The notes under the pieces are model-generated. The model was not told the origin of the DNA. It ran no database searches and saw only the letters and a program-made list of their open reading frames with translations. A program made the position numbers and the translations under genes. DNA of 64,000 nt. Origin: Leucobacter sp. Ag1. Its GTDB lineage: Bacteria; Actinomycetota; Actinomycetes; Actinomycetales; Microbacteriaceae. This document shows, one piece after another, positions 7,892-15,987 of the stretch; position 1 is the first letter of the stretch, and the number at the start of each line of letters is the position of its first letter. Location: assembly GCF_000980875.1 (NCBI RefSeq), contig NZ_LAYO01000108.1:1-64000 (forward strand), read 5' to 3'.

Positions 7892-10504
7892 CTACCCCTC
7901 GCCGGCCTCGATGAGGCCGTGCCGGATCGCCGCGCGCACGGCCTCGGCGCGAGTGTGAGCGCCCAGCTTGCGGTAGAGGCGCTGGATCTGGGTCTTGGCC
8001 GTGTTGACCGAGATACCCAGCTCGTCGGCGATGGCCTGCACACTCTGCTGCGTCGCGAGCGCGTGCAGCACTTCGCGTTCGCGCTGCGAGGGCGGTTGGA
8101 TCCGCGGCAGCTCCGAGACGAGCGAGGGGGTGGATCCGACGTCGGCGAGCAGCTCGGCGAACGCGGGGAACTGCTGATCGCGCGCGATCCCGGCCAGGTC
8201 GATGCGCAGCCGTTCGGGGATGAACCGCACCTGCAGAGACAATCGACTGCTCTCCGCGGCCAGGGCGGCCTGCCCGAGATACAGGGCGACCTCCTTCGTC
8301 GCGGCGCCGCTGTCGAGCGCGGCGGCAGCGGCGACGAGGGTGCGCCAGGCCTCGGTGCGCGGGACCTCGCGGGCGCCGTCGAAGGCGCCGGCCTCGCGCG
8401 AGAGCCGCAGGGCGCCGCCGGGGTCGGAGCGGAGCAGCCGCTGGAGCGCGGGCACCACCGATTCGAGCGGGTCGGCGATCCCCGGGGGCGGAGCGATCCC
8501 GGTGTCGTCCAATGTGATCTCCGCGCCCGTCGCGGTCGGGTCGACGAGCCGCATGAGGGCGATCGCGGTGCGCACGTAGCGGGGGATCACGACCCGGTCG
8601 CCCTGCTCGGTCCGGTCGCGCAGCGCGCGTTCGAGCCGGGCCGCCGCGACGGGGACTCCGGCGACGGTATCGACGAGCGCGGCGATGCTCTCGTAGATGG
8701 GCCACAGCTCGGCATCGCCGATCAAGGTGCGCGCGGTCGTGATCGATGCGCGGGCGGTGTCGAGGTCGCCGTGCTCGAGCGCGATCATGCCGGCGACGAG
8801 CGGAGCGGGCGCAGTCATGAACCGAGGTGAGAGGTCGACGTCCGCATGGCGCAGTGCACGCAGGGTGCGTTCGGCGGCGGCCAGGTCGCCGCGGATCGCT
8901 TGGATCATGACCAGATTGCCGCCGAAGACGGCGCCGATGGGCGGATCGCCGGCGGCGACAGTGATCTCCCACGAGGCGCGGATGCATGCCGCGGCCTCGG
9001 TGAGGCGGTTCGCCGCGAGGTAGGTCATCCCCGCGGTGTCGAGCCCCCAGGCGCCGACGCCCTGATCCCGCGGGGCGAGGGTGCGCGAGAGGTCCTGCCA
9101 GATCGCGAGCACCCGATCGGCGCAGTCGGTCGCGCGCTCGAGGTTGCCCTGGATCCGGAACGCGACGGTGAGGATCGCGAAGAAGAGGAGCCGGTCGGCG
9201 GGCGGCCCGGGCAGGGCGAGCTGCGTCGGCTCCATCGCGGCGATGAGCCGGATCCGCTCGGTGATCCCGGGACCCTCACCGCGGGTGAAGACTGCGGCGA
9301 ACCAGCCGAGGTAGGGGCTGGGCTCGAACCAGGCCGGCGGTTGGCCGAGGCAGTCGCGAGCGATCCGATCGAGCACCTGGGTGTTGAGCCGCGCGGCGGC
9401 GGTGACGCCGATGCGCCACGCGAGCTGCGCGCCGGCGCGGGGGAAGGCGATCTCCCAGGCCTCGTCGAGGCGGTCCTCGTCGATCCGATCCTGCGCGAAC
9501 GCGGCGAGCAGCGGCAGCGCGGTCGCGTCGTCGAGGGGCGGCAGTGCGGAACGGAGGCCCGCGGGGACCCGACTGCGGGTACTGCTGGCACCGCCTCGGG
9601 AGCCGGTTCCCGAGAGCGTCTCGAGCCAGCCCGCACGGGCGATGCGCCGCTCGGTCCAGCCGCCGGGCAGCTCGAGGGCGGCCTCGTCGCTTGGGCTGAA
9701 GGCGGGCAGCAGCGCGAGCCGCTGCAGGCTCGCGCGCAGCGAGGCCGCGCCGGGAGTCGACTCGGGGGACGCTCCGGGGAGCGAATCAGGATCCGCGCCG
9801 GGTTCCTCGTCGAGCTCGGCGTCGACGAGCTCGCGCAGCGCTCGGGCGAGCTGCAGCCGGCCCGGCACCGGGCGGTCCTGGGCAGCGGCGTGGCGCAGTT
9901 CGTCGAGGGTCGCGGCGACGAGTCCGGGCAGGCCGCCGGTCAATTCCTCGACGAGGGTCGTCGTCTCGGCTCCGGCGTCCGGGTGGGCGGAGGGGAGGAT
10001 CGCATCGAGCTCGTCCGCGGTGAATCGGAGGTCGCGCAGCCGCAGTTCCGAGGCCGTCGAGAACCGGTGGTGGGAGCCCGTTGCGCGGCCGAGTCCGGCG
10101 CGCGATCCGATCGCGATGCGGGCCGAGGGGCCGGCGGCCTCGACGATGGCGGCCAGCCGCGCAGCGGCGTCCGGAGCGTATCCGTCGAACCCGTCGAGCA
10201 CGAGGGCGTCGGCGTCGGCGACGAACGGCGGGATGGTGGTGTCGCTCGTGGTCGCGCTCGCCGCAGCTGAGTCGGGTCGCTCCTCTGCCCGGGATTCGAT
10301 CCAGGAGCGGGCGTCGATCCACGCGGTGCGTTCGCCGCGGGCACGACGGTGCTGCAGCCACTGGTCGAGCACCACGGTCTTGCCGCCGCCGCGCGGCGCG
10401 ATGAGCACGGTGATCCCGGCCGAATCCAGGCGGTCGAGCAGGTGGGTGCGCAGCAGCGGCGCGGCGTCGGGCCGCGAGCGGGGTTCGTCGGTGAAACCGG
10501 TCAC
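7892..10504 (-). CDS. MalT-like LuxR-family regulator with N-terminal P-loop NTPase
   Basis: An 870-aa transcription factor. A STAND-type ATPase module at the N terminus has a Walker A loop (APRGGGKT, residues 36-43) and a Walker B-like LVLDGFD (101-107). A long helical, TPR-like sensor region follows, and a LuxR-type helix-turn-helix closes the C terminus (about residues 805-865). This architecture matches MalT-like ATP-dependent activators that oligomerise on an inducer. It is divergent from wecB, and the start at 10504 is the first plausible one. Inducer and targets are unknown. The neighbouring surface-protein and amino-sugar genes are candidates by position only. Confidence 0.85.
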   Translation of the reverse strand: MTGFTDEPRSRPDAAPLLRTHLLDRLDSAGITVLIAPRGGGKTVVLDQWLQHRRARGERTAWIDARSWIESRAEERPDSAAASATTSDTTIPPFVADADALVLDGFDGYAPDAAARLAAIVEAAGPSARIAIGSRAGLGRATGSHHRFSTASELRLRDLRFTADELDAILPSAHPDAGAETTTLVEELTGGLPGLVAATLDELRHAAAQDRPVPGRLQLARALRELVDAELDEEPGADPDSLPGASPESTPGAASLRASLQRLALLPAFSPSDEAALELPGGWTERRIARAGWLETLSGTGSRGGASSTRSRVPAGLRSALPPLDDATALPLLAAFAQDRIDEDRLDEAWEIAFPRAGAQLAWRIGVTAAARLNTQVLDRIARDCLGQPPAWFEPSPYLGWFAAVFTRGEGPGITERIRLIAAMEPTQLALPGPPADRLLFFAILTVAFRIQGNLERATDCADRVLAIWQDLSRTLAPRDQGVGAWGLDTAGMTYLAANRLTEAAACIRASWEITVAAGDPPIGAVFGGNLVMIQAIRGDLAAAERTLRALRHADVDLSPRFMTAPAPLVAGMIALEHGDLDTARASITTARTLIGDAELWPIYESIAALVDTVAGVPVAAARLERALRDRTEQGDRVVIPRYVRTAIALMRLVDPTATGAEITLDDTGIAPPPGIADPLESVVPALQRLLRSDPGGALRLSREAGAFDGAREVPRTEAWRTLVAAAAALDSGAATKEVALYLGQAALAAESSRLSLQVRFIPERLRIDLAGIARDQQFPAFAELLADVGSTPSLVSELPRIQPPSQREREVLHALATQQSVQAIADELGISVNTAKTQIQRLYRKLGAHTRAEAVRAAIRHGLIEAGEG

Positions 10505-10568
10505 GGGTCAACTGTAGGGCTAGCGGAGCCGGGCGGACGTTCTGTTACCGAGCTCTGACATGGAGGGA

Positions 10569-10598
10569 TTGACTTCACTCATGAGAGAAAGGTAACAT
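10569..10598 (+). promoter_or_regulatory. sigma-A-type promoter of wecB
   Basis: TTGACT, 18 bases, then TAACAT form a good -35/-10 pair in an AT-richer pocket. The expected transcript start is near 10605, giving a short leader that carries GAGGGGA six bases before the TTG start codon. Confidence 0.65.
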
Positions 10599-10625
10599 GT
10601 CAATACGTTATCGAGGGGATCTGCT

Positions 10626-11717
10626 TTGGCCTTCCAGCCGACCGAAATCGCCGTGGTGCTCGGCACTCGACCCGAGATCATTAAGCTCGCGAGCGTGATC
10701 CGCGCGCTCGGCGATCGCGTTCGGGTGATCCACACGGGGCAGCACTGGGACGACGCGATGGCCGGGCACTTCTTCGACGACCTGGGCATCGGGCAGCCCG
10801 ACGTGCGGCTCGAAGGCATGTCGGGGGTGGGGCGGGCAGAGCAGATCTCGGCGGGCATCGCGGAGCTCGCGGCGCACTTCGCGGCGCACCCGGTCGCGGC
10901 CGTGGTGGTGCAGGGCGACACCAATTCCACCTCGGCGGGCGCACAGGCGGCCAACTACCTCGGCATCCCCGTGGTGCACGTCGAGGCAGGGCTCCGCTCC
11001 TGCGACCGCGGCATGCCCGAAGAGATCAATCGGCTGGTGGTCGGCGCCATCGCCGACGTGCACTGCGCAGCGACCGAGCAGGCGGTCGCGAATCTGCTCG
11101 ACGAGAACCTCCCGGCCGAGCGCATCGCACTGACGGGCAACACCGTGGTGGAGGCGACCATGGAGGCGATCGCGCACGCCGATTCCGCCGCGCGCTTCGC
11201 CGCGGAGCCGGGTGCCAGGATCCTCGCGACGATCCACCGCCCCGAGAACACCGACGACCCTGCAGCGCTCGAGCGTGTGCTCGCGGCGCTGGTCGAGAGC
11301 CGGGCGAACGCGGTGCTCGCGGCGCATCCGCGCACGGTGGCCGCCGCCGAGCGCTTCGGGCTCACCGAGATGATGCAGTTGCTCGATGTGCGCACGGGGC
11401 TCGGGCACGCCGACTTCCTGGCGCTCGCGCAACAGGCCGACCTGCTGGTCTCCGACTCGGGCGGGGTGCAGGAAGAGGCCACGGTGCTGCAGAAGCCGCT
11501 GCTCGTGGTGCGGCGCTCGACCGAGCGTCCCGAGTCGATCGCCGCGGGATTCGCCCGGCTGGTGTCGCCGGGCGAGGATCTGCTGGCGGCGATCCGCTCG
11601 GCGCTGGGGCAGAGTTGGGTGCACCTGCGCGAGACGCTGTCGCCGTACGGCGACGGGCTCGCGGGGACGAGGATCGCGCAGATCGCGATCGGGCTCGCTG
11701 AGTCGCGGGCTCCATAG
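10626..11717 (+). CDS. wecB: UDP-N-acetylglucosamine 2-epimerase (non-hydrolysing)
   Basis: A 363-aa WecB/MnaA-type enzyme interconverting UDP-GlcNAc and UDP-ManNAc in the cytoplasm, which supplies ManNAc for wall glycopolymers. Family landmarks are present: GTRPEI near residue 13, QGDTNS (96-101), HVEAGLRS (118-125), PEEINR (131-136) and SDSGGVQEEA near the C terminus. The start codon is TTG, chosen because GAGGGGA lies six bases upstream and a strong promoter stands just before it. It appears monocistronic and is followed by GntR-type regulators. Confidence 0.92.
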   Translation: MAFQPTEIAVVLGTRPEIIKLASVIRALGDRVRVIHTGQHWDDAMAGHFFDDLGIGQPDVRLEGMSGVGRAEQISAGIAELAAHFAAHPVAAVVVQGDTNSTSAGAQAANYLGIPVVHVEAGLRSCDRGMPEEINRLVVGAIADVHCAATEQAVANLLDENLPAERIALTGNTVVEATMEAIAHADSAARFAAEPGARILATIHRPENTDDPAALERVLAALVESRANAVLAAHPRTVAAAERFGLTEMMQLLDVRTGLGHADFLALAQQADLLVSDSGGVQEEATVLQKPLLVVRRSTERPESIAAGFARLVSPGEDLLAAIRSALGQSWVHLRETLSPYGDGLAGTRIAQIAIGLAESRAP

Positions 11718-11813
11718 GGTGCATATCCCCGGTGCATGGACGCCCCGGGATCATGCATCTCTCATCTTCCAGGTGACCGCTGAGTTGTTAGGGTGGCAGT
11801 CGAGGAGGACGAC

Positions 11814-12479
11814 ATGCCGATCCCACAGACCGCATCGCCGATCATTCCAGCACGGGTGCTGCTGAAGGACGCGATCACGGAGACGATCCGAGACGCGATC
11901 CTCTCGGGCGAACTCGCGCCGGGTGCTTCGCTCACCGATATCTGGGTGGCCGAGCAGTACGGCGGCACGCGCGCTTCGGTGCGCGCCGCGCTGCGCCGTC
12001 TGGCGGGAGAGGGCCTCGTGGTCGTGCGGCCGCAGGTCGGCACCCGCGTGCGCGAGGTTACGCCGGAGCGCACGCGAGACGCGCTCGCGCTGTACCGCGG
12101 CATCACCGAGTCGACGGCGTTCATGGTGGCGGCCGGGCTCGACGACGACGATCTGGCGCTGCTCCGCGATCGTGCAGAGGCCATGCGGAAGGCGCAGCCG
12201 GGGCCGGCGAGCGTCGCCGCGTTCGACGCCTTCTACGACGTGCTGCTGGTGCGCACCGGAAACGAGCTGCTGCGCACCTTCCACACGCAGATCGCGGCGC
12301 ACCTCACGCAGGCGGCGGCCGTTCTGGGCGTCGCGTCGCTGCATCGGCCCGAGGTCGACGCGGTGCTCGCGGCGGCCGAGGCCCGTGACATCGTCGAGCT
12401 GGAGCGCGCGATCGACGCGCACTTCGCGCGGGTGGCCGAGGCGTTCGATGTCGTGCTCGAAGCCGAAGGGGGCGAATGA
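11814..12479 (+). CDS. GntR-family transcriptional regulator (first of a tandem pair)
   Basis: A 221-aa regulator with an N-terminal GntR winged helix (about residues 15-75; core RASVRAALRRLAGEGLV) and a helical C-terminal domain of FCD/FadR-like size. GAGGAGG lies 6-7 bases before the ATG at 11814, so the longer frame from 11793 is unlikely. Its stop overlaps the region just before the second GntR gene. Sequence resemblance to three other GntR genes in this window (12482, 23934, 24041) is clear in the DNA-binding part. The effector is unknown. Confidence 0.85.
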   Translation: MPIPQTASPIIPARVLLKDAITETIRDAILSGELAPGASLTDIWVAEQYGGTRASVRAALRRLAGEGLVVVRPQVGTRVREVTPERTRDALALYRGITESTAFMVAAGLDDDDLALLRDRAEAMRKAQPGPASVAAFDAFYDVLLVRTGNELLRTFHTQIAAHLTQAAAVLGVASLHRPEVDAVLAAAEARDIVELERAIDAHFARVAEAFDVVLEAEGGE

Positions 12480-12481
12480 CC

Positions 12482-13120
12482 ATGCCGCAGACCGCCAACC
12501 GCACGTTCCTGCGGGATCAGGTGTACATCGCGATCCGCGACGCCATCGCCGACGGCGTGCTCGAGCCGGGGGAACGCCTCCGCGAGGACGAGATCGTGGA
12601 GTGGCTGGGGTCCTCGCGCGCGTCGATCCGCGACGCGCTGGCGCGCCTCAGCGACCAGGGCCTCGTCGAGATGGTGCCGAACCAGTTCACGCGAGTCGCC
12701 CTGGTGGATCGCGACGACGTGCTGCAGTCGCTCGTCACGCAGTTCGTGTTCTTCCGCATCGCGATCAGCGAGGGCACGCCGCGCCTCGGCGATGAGCATC
12801 GCGCAGAGCTGCAGCGCCTCACCGACGTGGTGACGACGTCGGTGGCCGAGGGTGGGCGCCCGTCGGTGTACATCTCGGGCCTCGGCGCCTACATGCGCGT
12901 GCTCGCGCGGGCGGCGGAGAACGAGATGCTGCTGCACTACATCGAGCAGAGCGGGCCGCTCGTGTCGCGCGCACTGAGCATTCCGGGCACGAGCGTCGAC
13001 CTGGAACGCCTGAACGGCTCCGTGGTGAGTGTGCACGAGGCGGTGCTGGCCGGCGAGACGGCCCGCGCGGTGGTGCTGCTGCGCGAGTTCGCGTCGGCGA
13101 TCATTCGCGATCTGGAGTAG
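12482..13120 (+). CDS. GntR-family transcriptional regulator (second of a tandem pair)
   Basis: A 212-aa GntR regulator with its winged helix at about residues 8-70 (SSRASIRDALARLSDQGLVE) and an all-helical effector domain without an obvious His metal triad. Two starts are possible: ATG 12476, overlapping the preceding stop, and ATG 12482. AAGGGGG is 9 bases from the latter and only 3 from the former, so 12482 is preferred. It is co-transcribed with the first GntR gene and followed by a hairpin at 13135-13162. Confidence 0.85.
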   Translation: MPQTANRTFLRDQVYIAIRDAIADGVLEPGERLREDEIVEWLGSSRASIRDALARLSDQGLVEMVPNQFTRVALVDRDDVLQSLVTQFVFFRIAISEGTPRLGDEHRAELQRLTDVVTTSVAEGGRPSVYISGLGAYMRVLARAAENEMLLHYIEQSGPLVSRALSIPGTSVDLERLNGSVVSVHEAVLAGETARAVVLLREFASAIIRDLE

Positions 13121-13134
13121 CCCCCGCTCCTTCG

Positions 13135-13162
13135 GCCCCGCCCGCCCTTCGAGAGGCGGGGC
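13135..13162. terminator. terminator after the GntR pair
   Basis: GCCCCGCC and GGCGGGGC form an 8-bp GC stem with a 12-base loop, 15 bases after the GntR stop. Confidence 0.6.
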
Positions 13163-13196
13163 TCTTCGCGTGCCCTCGTCCGGGCCTGCGACGGAG

Positions 13197-13205
13197 TTAT
13201 CCACA
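13197..13205 (+). promoter_or_regulatory. isolated DnaA-box 9-mer (TTATCCACA)
   Basis: A perfect consensus DnaA box in the intergenic region before the exosortase-type operon, embedded in GAGTTATCCACAGCGGGAG. A very similar string occurs at 41813-41821. With one box and no dnaA/dnaN nearby, this is not an origin. Confidence 0.4.
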
Positions 13206-13282
13206 GCGGGAGCGAATCGTCGAACCGAATTGGTGTTACCTGTTACCGTGAGCTATCGCACAATCTCACGGAAGGGGCGGAC

Positions 13283-13450
13283 CTGTACACCGCAGCACCT
13301 CCCACCGGCATCGGTGTCGTCGCCGGCGTCCTCGCCATCACGGGCAGCGAGCAGCTCGGCGTCATCCTCATCGGGATCGCGCTCCTGATCAGCGGCGCAG
13401 TCCTCACCCGTCTCGGCTGGCTCAATCGTCGGCGTGCACGGGCCGCGTGA
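13283..13450 (+). CDS. 55-aa membrane mini-protein ahead of the exosortase-like gene
   Basis: A short frame opens at CTG 13283, five bases after a strong GGAAGGGG. It ends in a TGA that overlaps the GTG of the next reading frame (GTGA at 13447-13450), as in translationally coupled genes. The product has a Pro/Thr/Gly start (APPTG), the pentapeptide LAITG (residues 17-21), one hydrophobic helix (about 25-43) and a terminal NRRRARAA basic patch. LAxTG-helix-basic tail is the layout of a sorting signal, but no signal peptide or exported domain precedes it. No in-frame ATG, GTG or TTG exists, so the rare CTG start lowers confidence. Function unknown. Confidence 0.4.
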   Translation: MYTAAPPTGIGVVAGVLAITGSEQLGVILIGIALLISGAVLTRLGWLNRRRARAA

Positions 13451-13476
13451 CCCGCGCGGTACGGCAGGGGCACGCG

Positions 13477-14124
13477 ATGAGCGACATCACCGTCACCGGC
13501 GTTCAGCCGCTGAGCCGTCGTGCCCGCCGAGAGCGGGCCGCGGCCCCCGAACCCGCGACCGGCGAGCAGCCCAGCGGCTCGAAGGCGCGTCGTGCCGGTT
13601 CGCTCCTCGACCGCTGCGGCCGCGCGCTCATCGCGTTCCTGCTCGCCTGCGCGGGGGTCCTCTGCTTCGTCTTCGAGCGCGAACTGCGCTGCACCGAGAC
13701 CGAGATCCAGGCCTGGATCATGAACAGCACGGGCCTCGCCGAAACCGCGGTCCCGTCGGTCAACAACGGCATCCCCGCAGTCACCTTCCACGCGGACGAC
13801 ACCTGGATCTCGCTCCGGCTCATTCCGCAGTGCGCGATCGCCGTGTACCTGGGAGCGGCGTGCTGGCTTTCCGCGATCCTGATCCGGGCGCCTCGGGTCC
13901 GCCCCGTCCGCCTGTTCACGGCGCTCGCCGTCACGAGCTCTGGCCTCATCCTGCTCAACCAGGTACGACTGCTGGTCAACGGGGTCATGTTTGCCGAGGG
14001 CGGGCGCGAAGCCTTCAACTGGGCGCATGGGCCGATCGGCTCCACGATGATGATGCTGGGCGTCGCCGGATCCCTCGCCGTGTTCTTCGCGCTCTGCATC
14101 CGACGCTCGGAGCGCCGAGCGTGA
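13477..14124 (+). CDS. exosortase/archaeosortase-family membrane protein, XrtG-like
   Basis: A 215-aa multipass protein. After a basic cytoplasmic lead (residues 1-45) come several membrane helices carrying the order of catalytic residues expected for exosortases: Cys119 in a PQCAI segment, Arg164 in NQVR and His184 in WAHGP. Size and the immediately following GT2 gene match the XrtG arrangement of Gram-positive bacteria, where the transpeptidase-like enzyme and a glycosyltransferase are paired. The ATG at 13477 follows AGGGG; a GTG at 13447 overlapping the mini-protein stop is an alternative. The stop overlaps the GTG of the glycosyltransferase by 4 bases. The assignment rests on motif order and context. 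Confidence 0.7.
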   Translation: MSDITVTGVQPLSRRARRERAAAPEPATGEQPSGSKARRAGSLLDRCGRALIAFLLACAGVLCFVFERELRCTETEIQAWIMNSTGLAETAVPSVNNGIPAVTFHADDTWISLRLIPQCAIAVYLGAACWLSAILIRAPRVRPVRLFTALAVTSSGLILLNQVRLLVNGVMFAEGGREAFNWAHGPIGSTMMMLGVAGSLAVFFALCIRRSERRA

Positions 14125-15938
14125 TCGCGGCCCTCGCCGCCACGGCCCTCGTCGTCATCTGCATCTCGTTCCTCTACCTCTGGGCTCTGTTCTTCGCAGG
14201 ACTCCGCACCATGAAGAAGCAGGGGGCCGCGCTCTCGACGCTGCGTGGAGCGAGGTACGAGAACCCCTTCGTGGGCGAGCCGGGCACGTTCCATACCTAC
14301 TTCCTGATCCCGTGCCTCAACGAGGAAGCGGTCATCGGTGCCACGGTCAGGGCGCTCGCGGGCTCCCGGTACTCGACCACGATCGTGATCGACGACGCCT
14401 CCGACGACTCGACCATCGCCACCGCCTACGCGCACGGCGGCAACAACGTGATCGTGCTCGAACGCCAGAAGCCCGATGCCCGACGGGGTAAGGGCGAGGC
14501 GCTCAACGACGCGCTCAGCCTCGTGCGGCAGCTCGTCGCCGAACGCGGACAGGACCTCGGTCGAGTGCTCGTCACCGTCATGGACGCCGACGGCCGCCTC
14601 TCGGACGGAGCGATGGCTGCCGTTCTGCCGCTGTTCGACGACCCCGAAGTCGGTGCGATCCAGCTCGCCGTGCGCATCCGCAACCGCGAGCGCTTCCTCA
14701 CCCGATTCCAAGACTTCCACTTCTGGTCCATGACCTCCGTCACCCAGTTCGGGCGCCACCAGTCCTCGACCGTGTCGCTCGGCGGCAACGGCCAGTTCTC
14801 GCGCCTGTCCGCTCTCAACGAGGCAGGCGAGAAGCCGTGGAGCGAATCCCTCACCGAGGACCTCGACCTCGCCGTCACTCTCGCGATGAAGAGATGGAAG
14901 CTCGCGACCACCTCCAACGCGGCTGTCGAGCAGCAGGGCGTCGAGCAGATCAGGACCCTCTTCACGCAGCGTCGTCGCTGGTTCCAGGGACACATGATGC
15001 TGGCGAAGCGCCTACCCGAGATCTGGGGCGATGCGCAGCTGTCGCAGCTGCGCGTCCTCGAACTCTCCGCCTACATCCTCACCCCGTGGGTCACGATCCT
15101 GCCGTGGTCGATCCTCTTCCACTTGGGCCTCTTCGGTCTCATCGTCGACGGCCCCTCGTTCTTCTCGTTCGTCACCGGCTCCGCGACGCTGCTCATCGGG
15201 CTCGTGATCTGGTACGTGCTCGCCTTCGGCCCCGTCTTCGTCTCCGCGTTCGTCTACTGGAGACGCGACGAGGAGAACCGGTTTCGGACGGCGCTCCTGC
15301 ACGCGCACTGCTTCCCGCTCATGAACTGCATCGCCTTCGCCGCCGTCTGGTCCGCGCTCGCCCGTATCCTCATGGGCGAGAACGGCTGGCAGAAGACCGC
15401 CCGGGTGCAGGAAGCCCGTACCGGCGACCCCGTCGAGGTGAGAGCCGACGCCGAAGTCGTGTCGATGTCCGCCACCCCGCTCGGCTCGCGCATCACCATG
15501 CACCCCGCCCGCCTCGAGCGCCTCGGGCACGCGCCGGCCCCGCTAGCGCTTCTTGCCGCCCGTGCCCGACCTCCGGGGACGCAGCCACGGGAACAGCGAC
15601 CCGACGGCGACGCCGATGAGGAGCACGACCAGGAACCAGATCCAGGCCGGCATGGTGAGGGCGAGCCCGAGGAAGAACACGCTCGCGCTCCCCAGGTTCG
15701 AGAAGACGAACAGCAGGGCGATCACGAGCAGCACGATCGCGACGATGCTCCTGGCGGAGAGACCCTTCGATTCGGATTCCGCTCCCGGCGTGCTCGCCGG
15801 TGCTCCAGTGGTGTGCGACATCTGCCTGGCCCCCTCTCGTCGGCCGCGGATCGGCCGAATGCTGAAAACGCTAGGGGCTCCGGAACACCGTCGAACCGAA
15901 GGGTGACATCCAGGGTGACACCGCGATCCGGGAGCTGA
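14121..15938 (+). CDS. GT2 processive glycosyltransferase paired with the exosortase-like protein
   Basis: A GT2 enzyme with an N-terminal membrane helix and a catalytic domain carrying the DDASDDS, DAD (155-157), EDLD (246-249) and QRRRW (283-287) motifs of processive synthases. C-terminal membrane helices reach about residue 430. The GTG start overlaps the preceding stop (GTGA). Family members paired with XrtG are about 440 aa, but this frame stays open to 15938 (605 aa). Its last 130 codons run antisense through the LapA-like gene and read as low-complexity charged sequence. A TAG at 15544, one frame off, would end it where LapA ends. Removing one C from the CCCC near 15537-15540 restores that stop. 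The true C terminus is therefore doubtful. Confidence 0.8.
   Translation: MIAALAATALVVICISFLYLWALFFAGLRTMKKQGAALSTLRGARYENPFVGEPGTFHTYFLIPCLNEEAVIGATVRALAGSRYSTTIVIDDASDDSTIATAYAHGGNNVIVLERQKPDARRGKGEALNDALSLVRQLVAERGQDLGRVLVTVMDADGRLSDGAMAAVLPLFDDPEVGAIQLAVRIRNRERFLTRFQDFHFWSMTSVTQFGRHQSSTVSLGGNGQFSRLSALNEAGEKPWSESLTEDLDLAVTLAMKRWKLATTSNAAVEQQGVEQIRTLFTQRRRWFQGHMMLAKRLPEIWGDAQLSQLRVLELSAYILTPWVTILPWSILFHLGLFGLIVDGPSFFSFVTGSATLLIGLVIWYVLAFGPVFVSAFVYWRRDEENRFRTALLHAHCFPLMNCIAFAAVWSALARILMGENGWQKTARVQEARTGDPVEVRADAEVVSMSATPLGSRITMHPARLERLGHAPAPLALLAARARPPGTQPREQRPDGDADEEHDQEPDPGRHGEGEPEEEHARAPQVREDEQQGDHEQHDRDDAPGGETLRFGFRSRRARRCSSGVRHLPGPLSSAADRPNAENARGSGTPSNRRVTSRVTPRSGS
15543..15821 (-). CDS. 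LapA-domain (DUF1049-like) small membrane protein
   Basis: A 92-aa protein with a polar lead, two membrane helices (about residues 26-41 and 47-77) and the short basic tail RPRRSGTGGKKR, as in LapA/DUF1049 proteins of the cell envelope. The ATG follows a purine-rich GAGGGGG about 8 bases upstream. The gene is convergent with the glycosyltransferase, whose open frame reads through it in antisense. The hydrophobic pattern and family resemblance make this strand the real coding one over 15543-15821. Its job in actinomycetes is unknown. Confidence 0.8.
   Translation of the reverse strand: MSHTTGAPASTPGAESESKGLSARSIVAIVLLVIALLFVFSNLGSASVFFLGLALTMPAWIWFLVVLLIGVAVGSLFPWLRPRRSGTGGKKR
15901..15920 (+). 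repeat. 8-bp direct repeat upstream of the giant surface-protein gene
   Basis: GGGTGACA occurs at 15901-15908 and again at 15913-15920, a 12-bp period, about 70-85 bases before the giant gene's start. It could be a regulator site on one or more DNA faces. No regulator can be named. Confidence 0.3.
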
Positions 15939-15987
15939 GTTCTTCCTGAAAGATCCCTTGAACAGGCAGCAGTTCTTTGGGGGAGAC

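Noticed and set aside
13197-13205. Replication origin suggested by a DnaA box
   Set aside because: Single boxes only, no AT-rich unwinding element and no dnaA, dnaN or parAB genes nearby.
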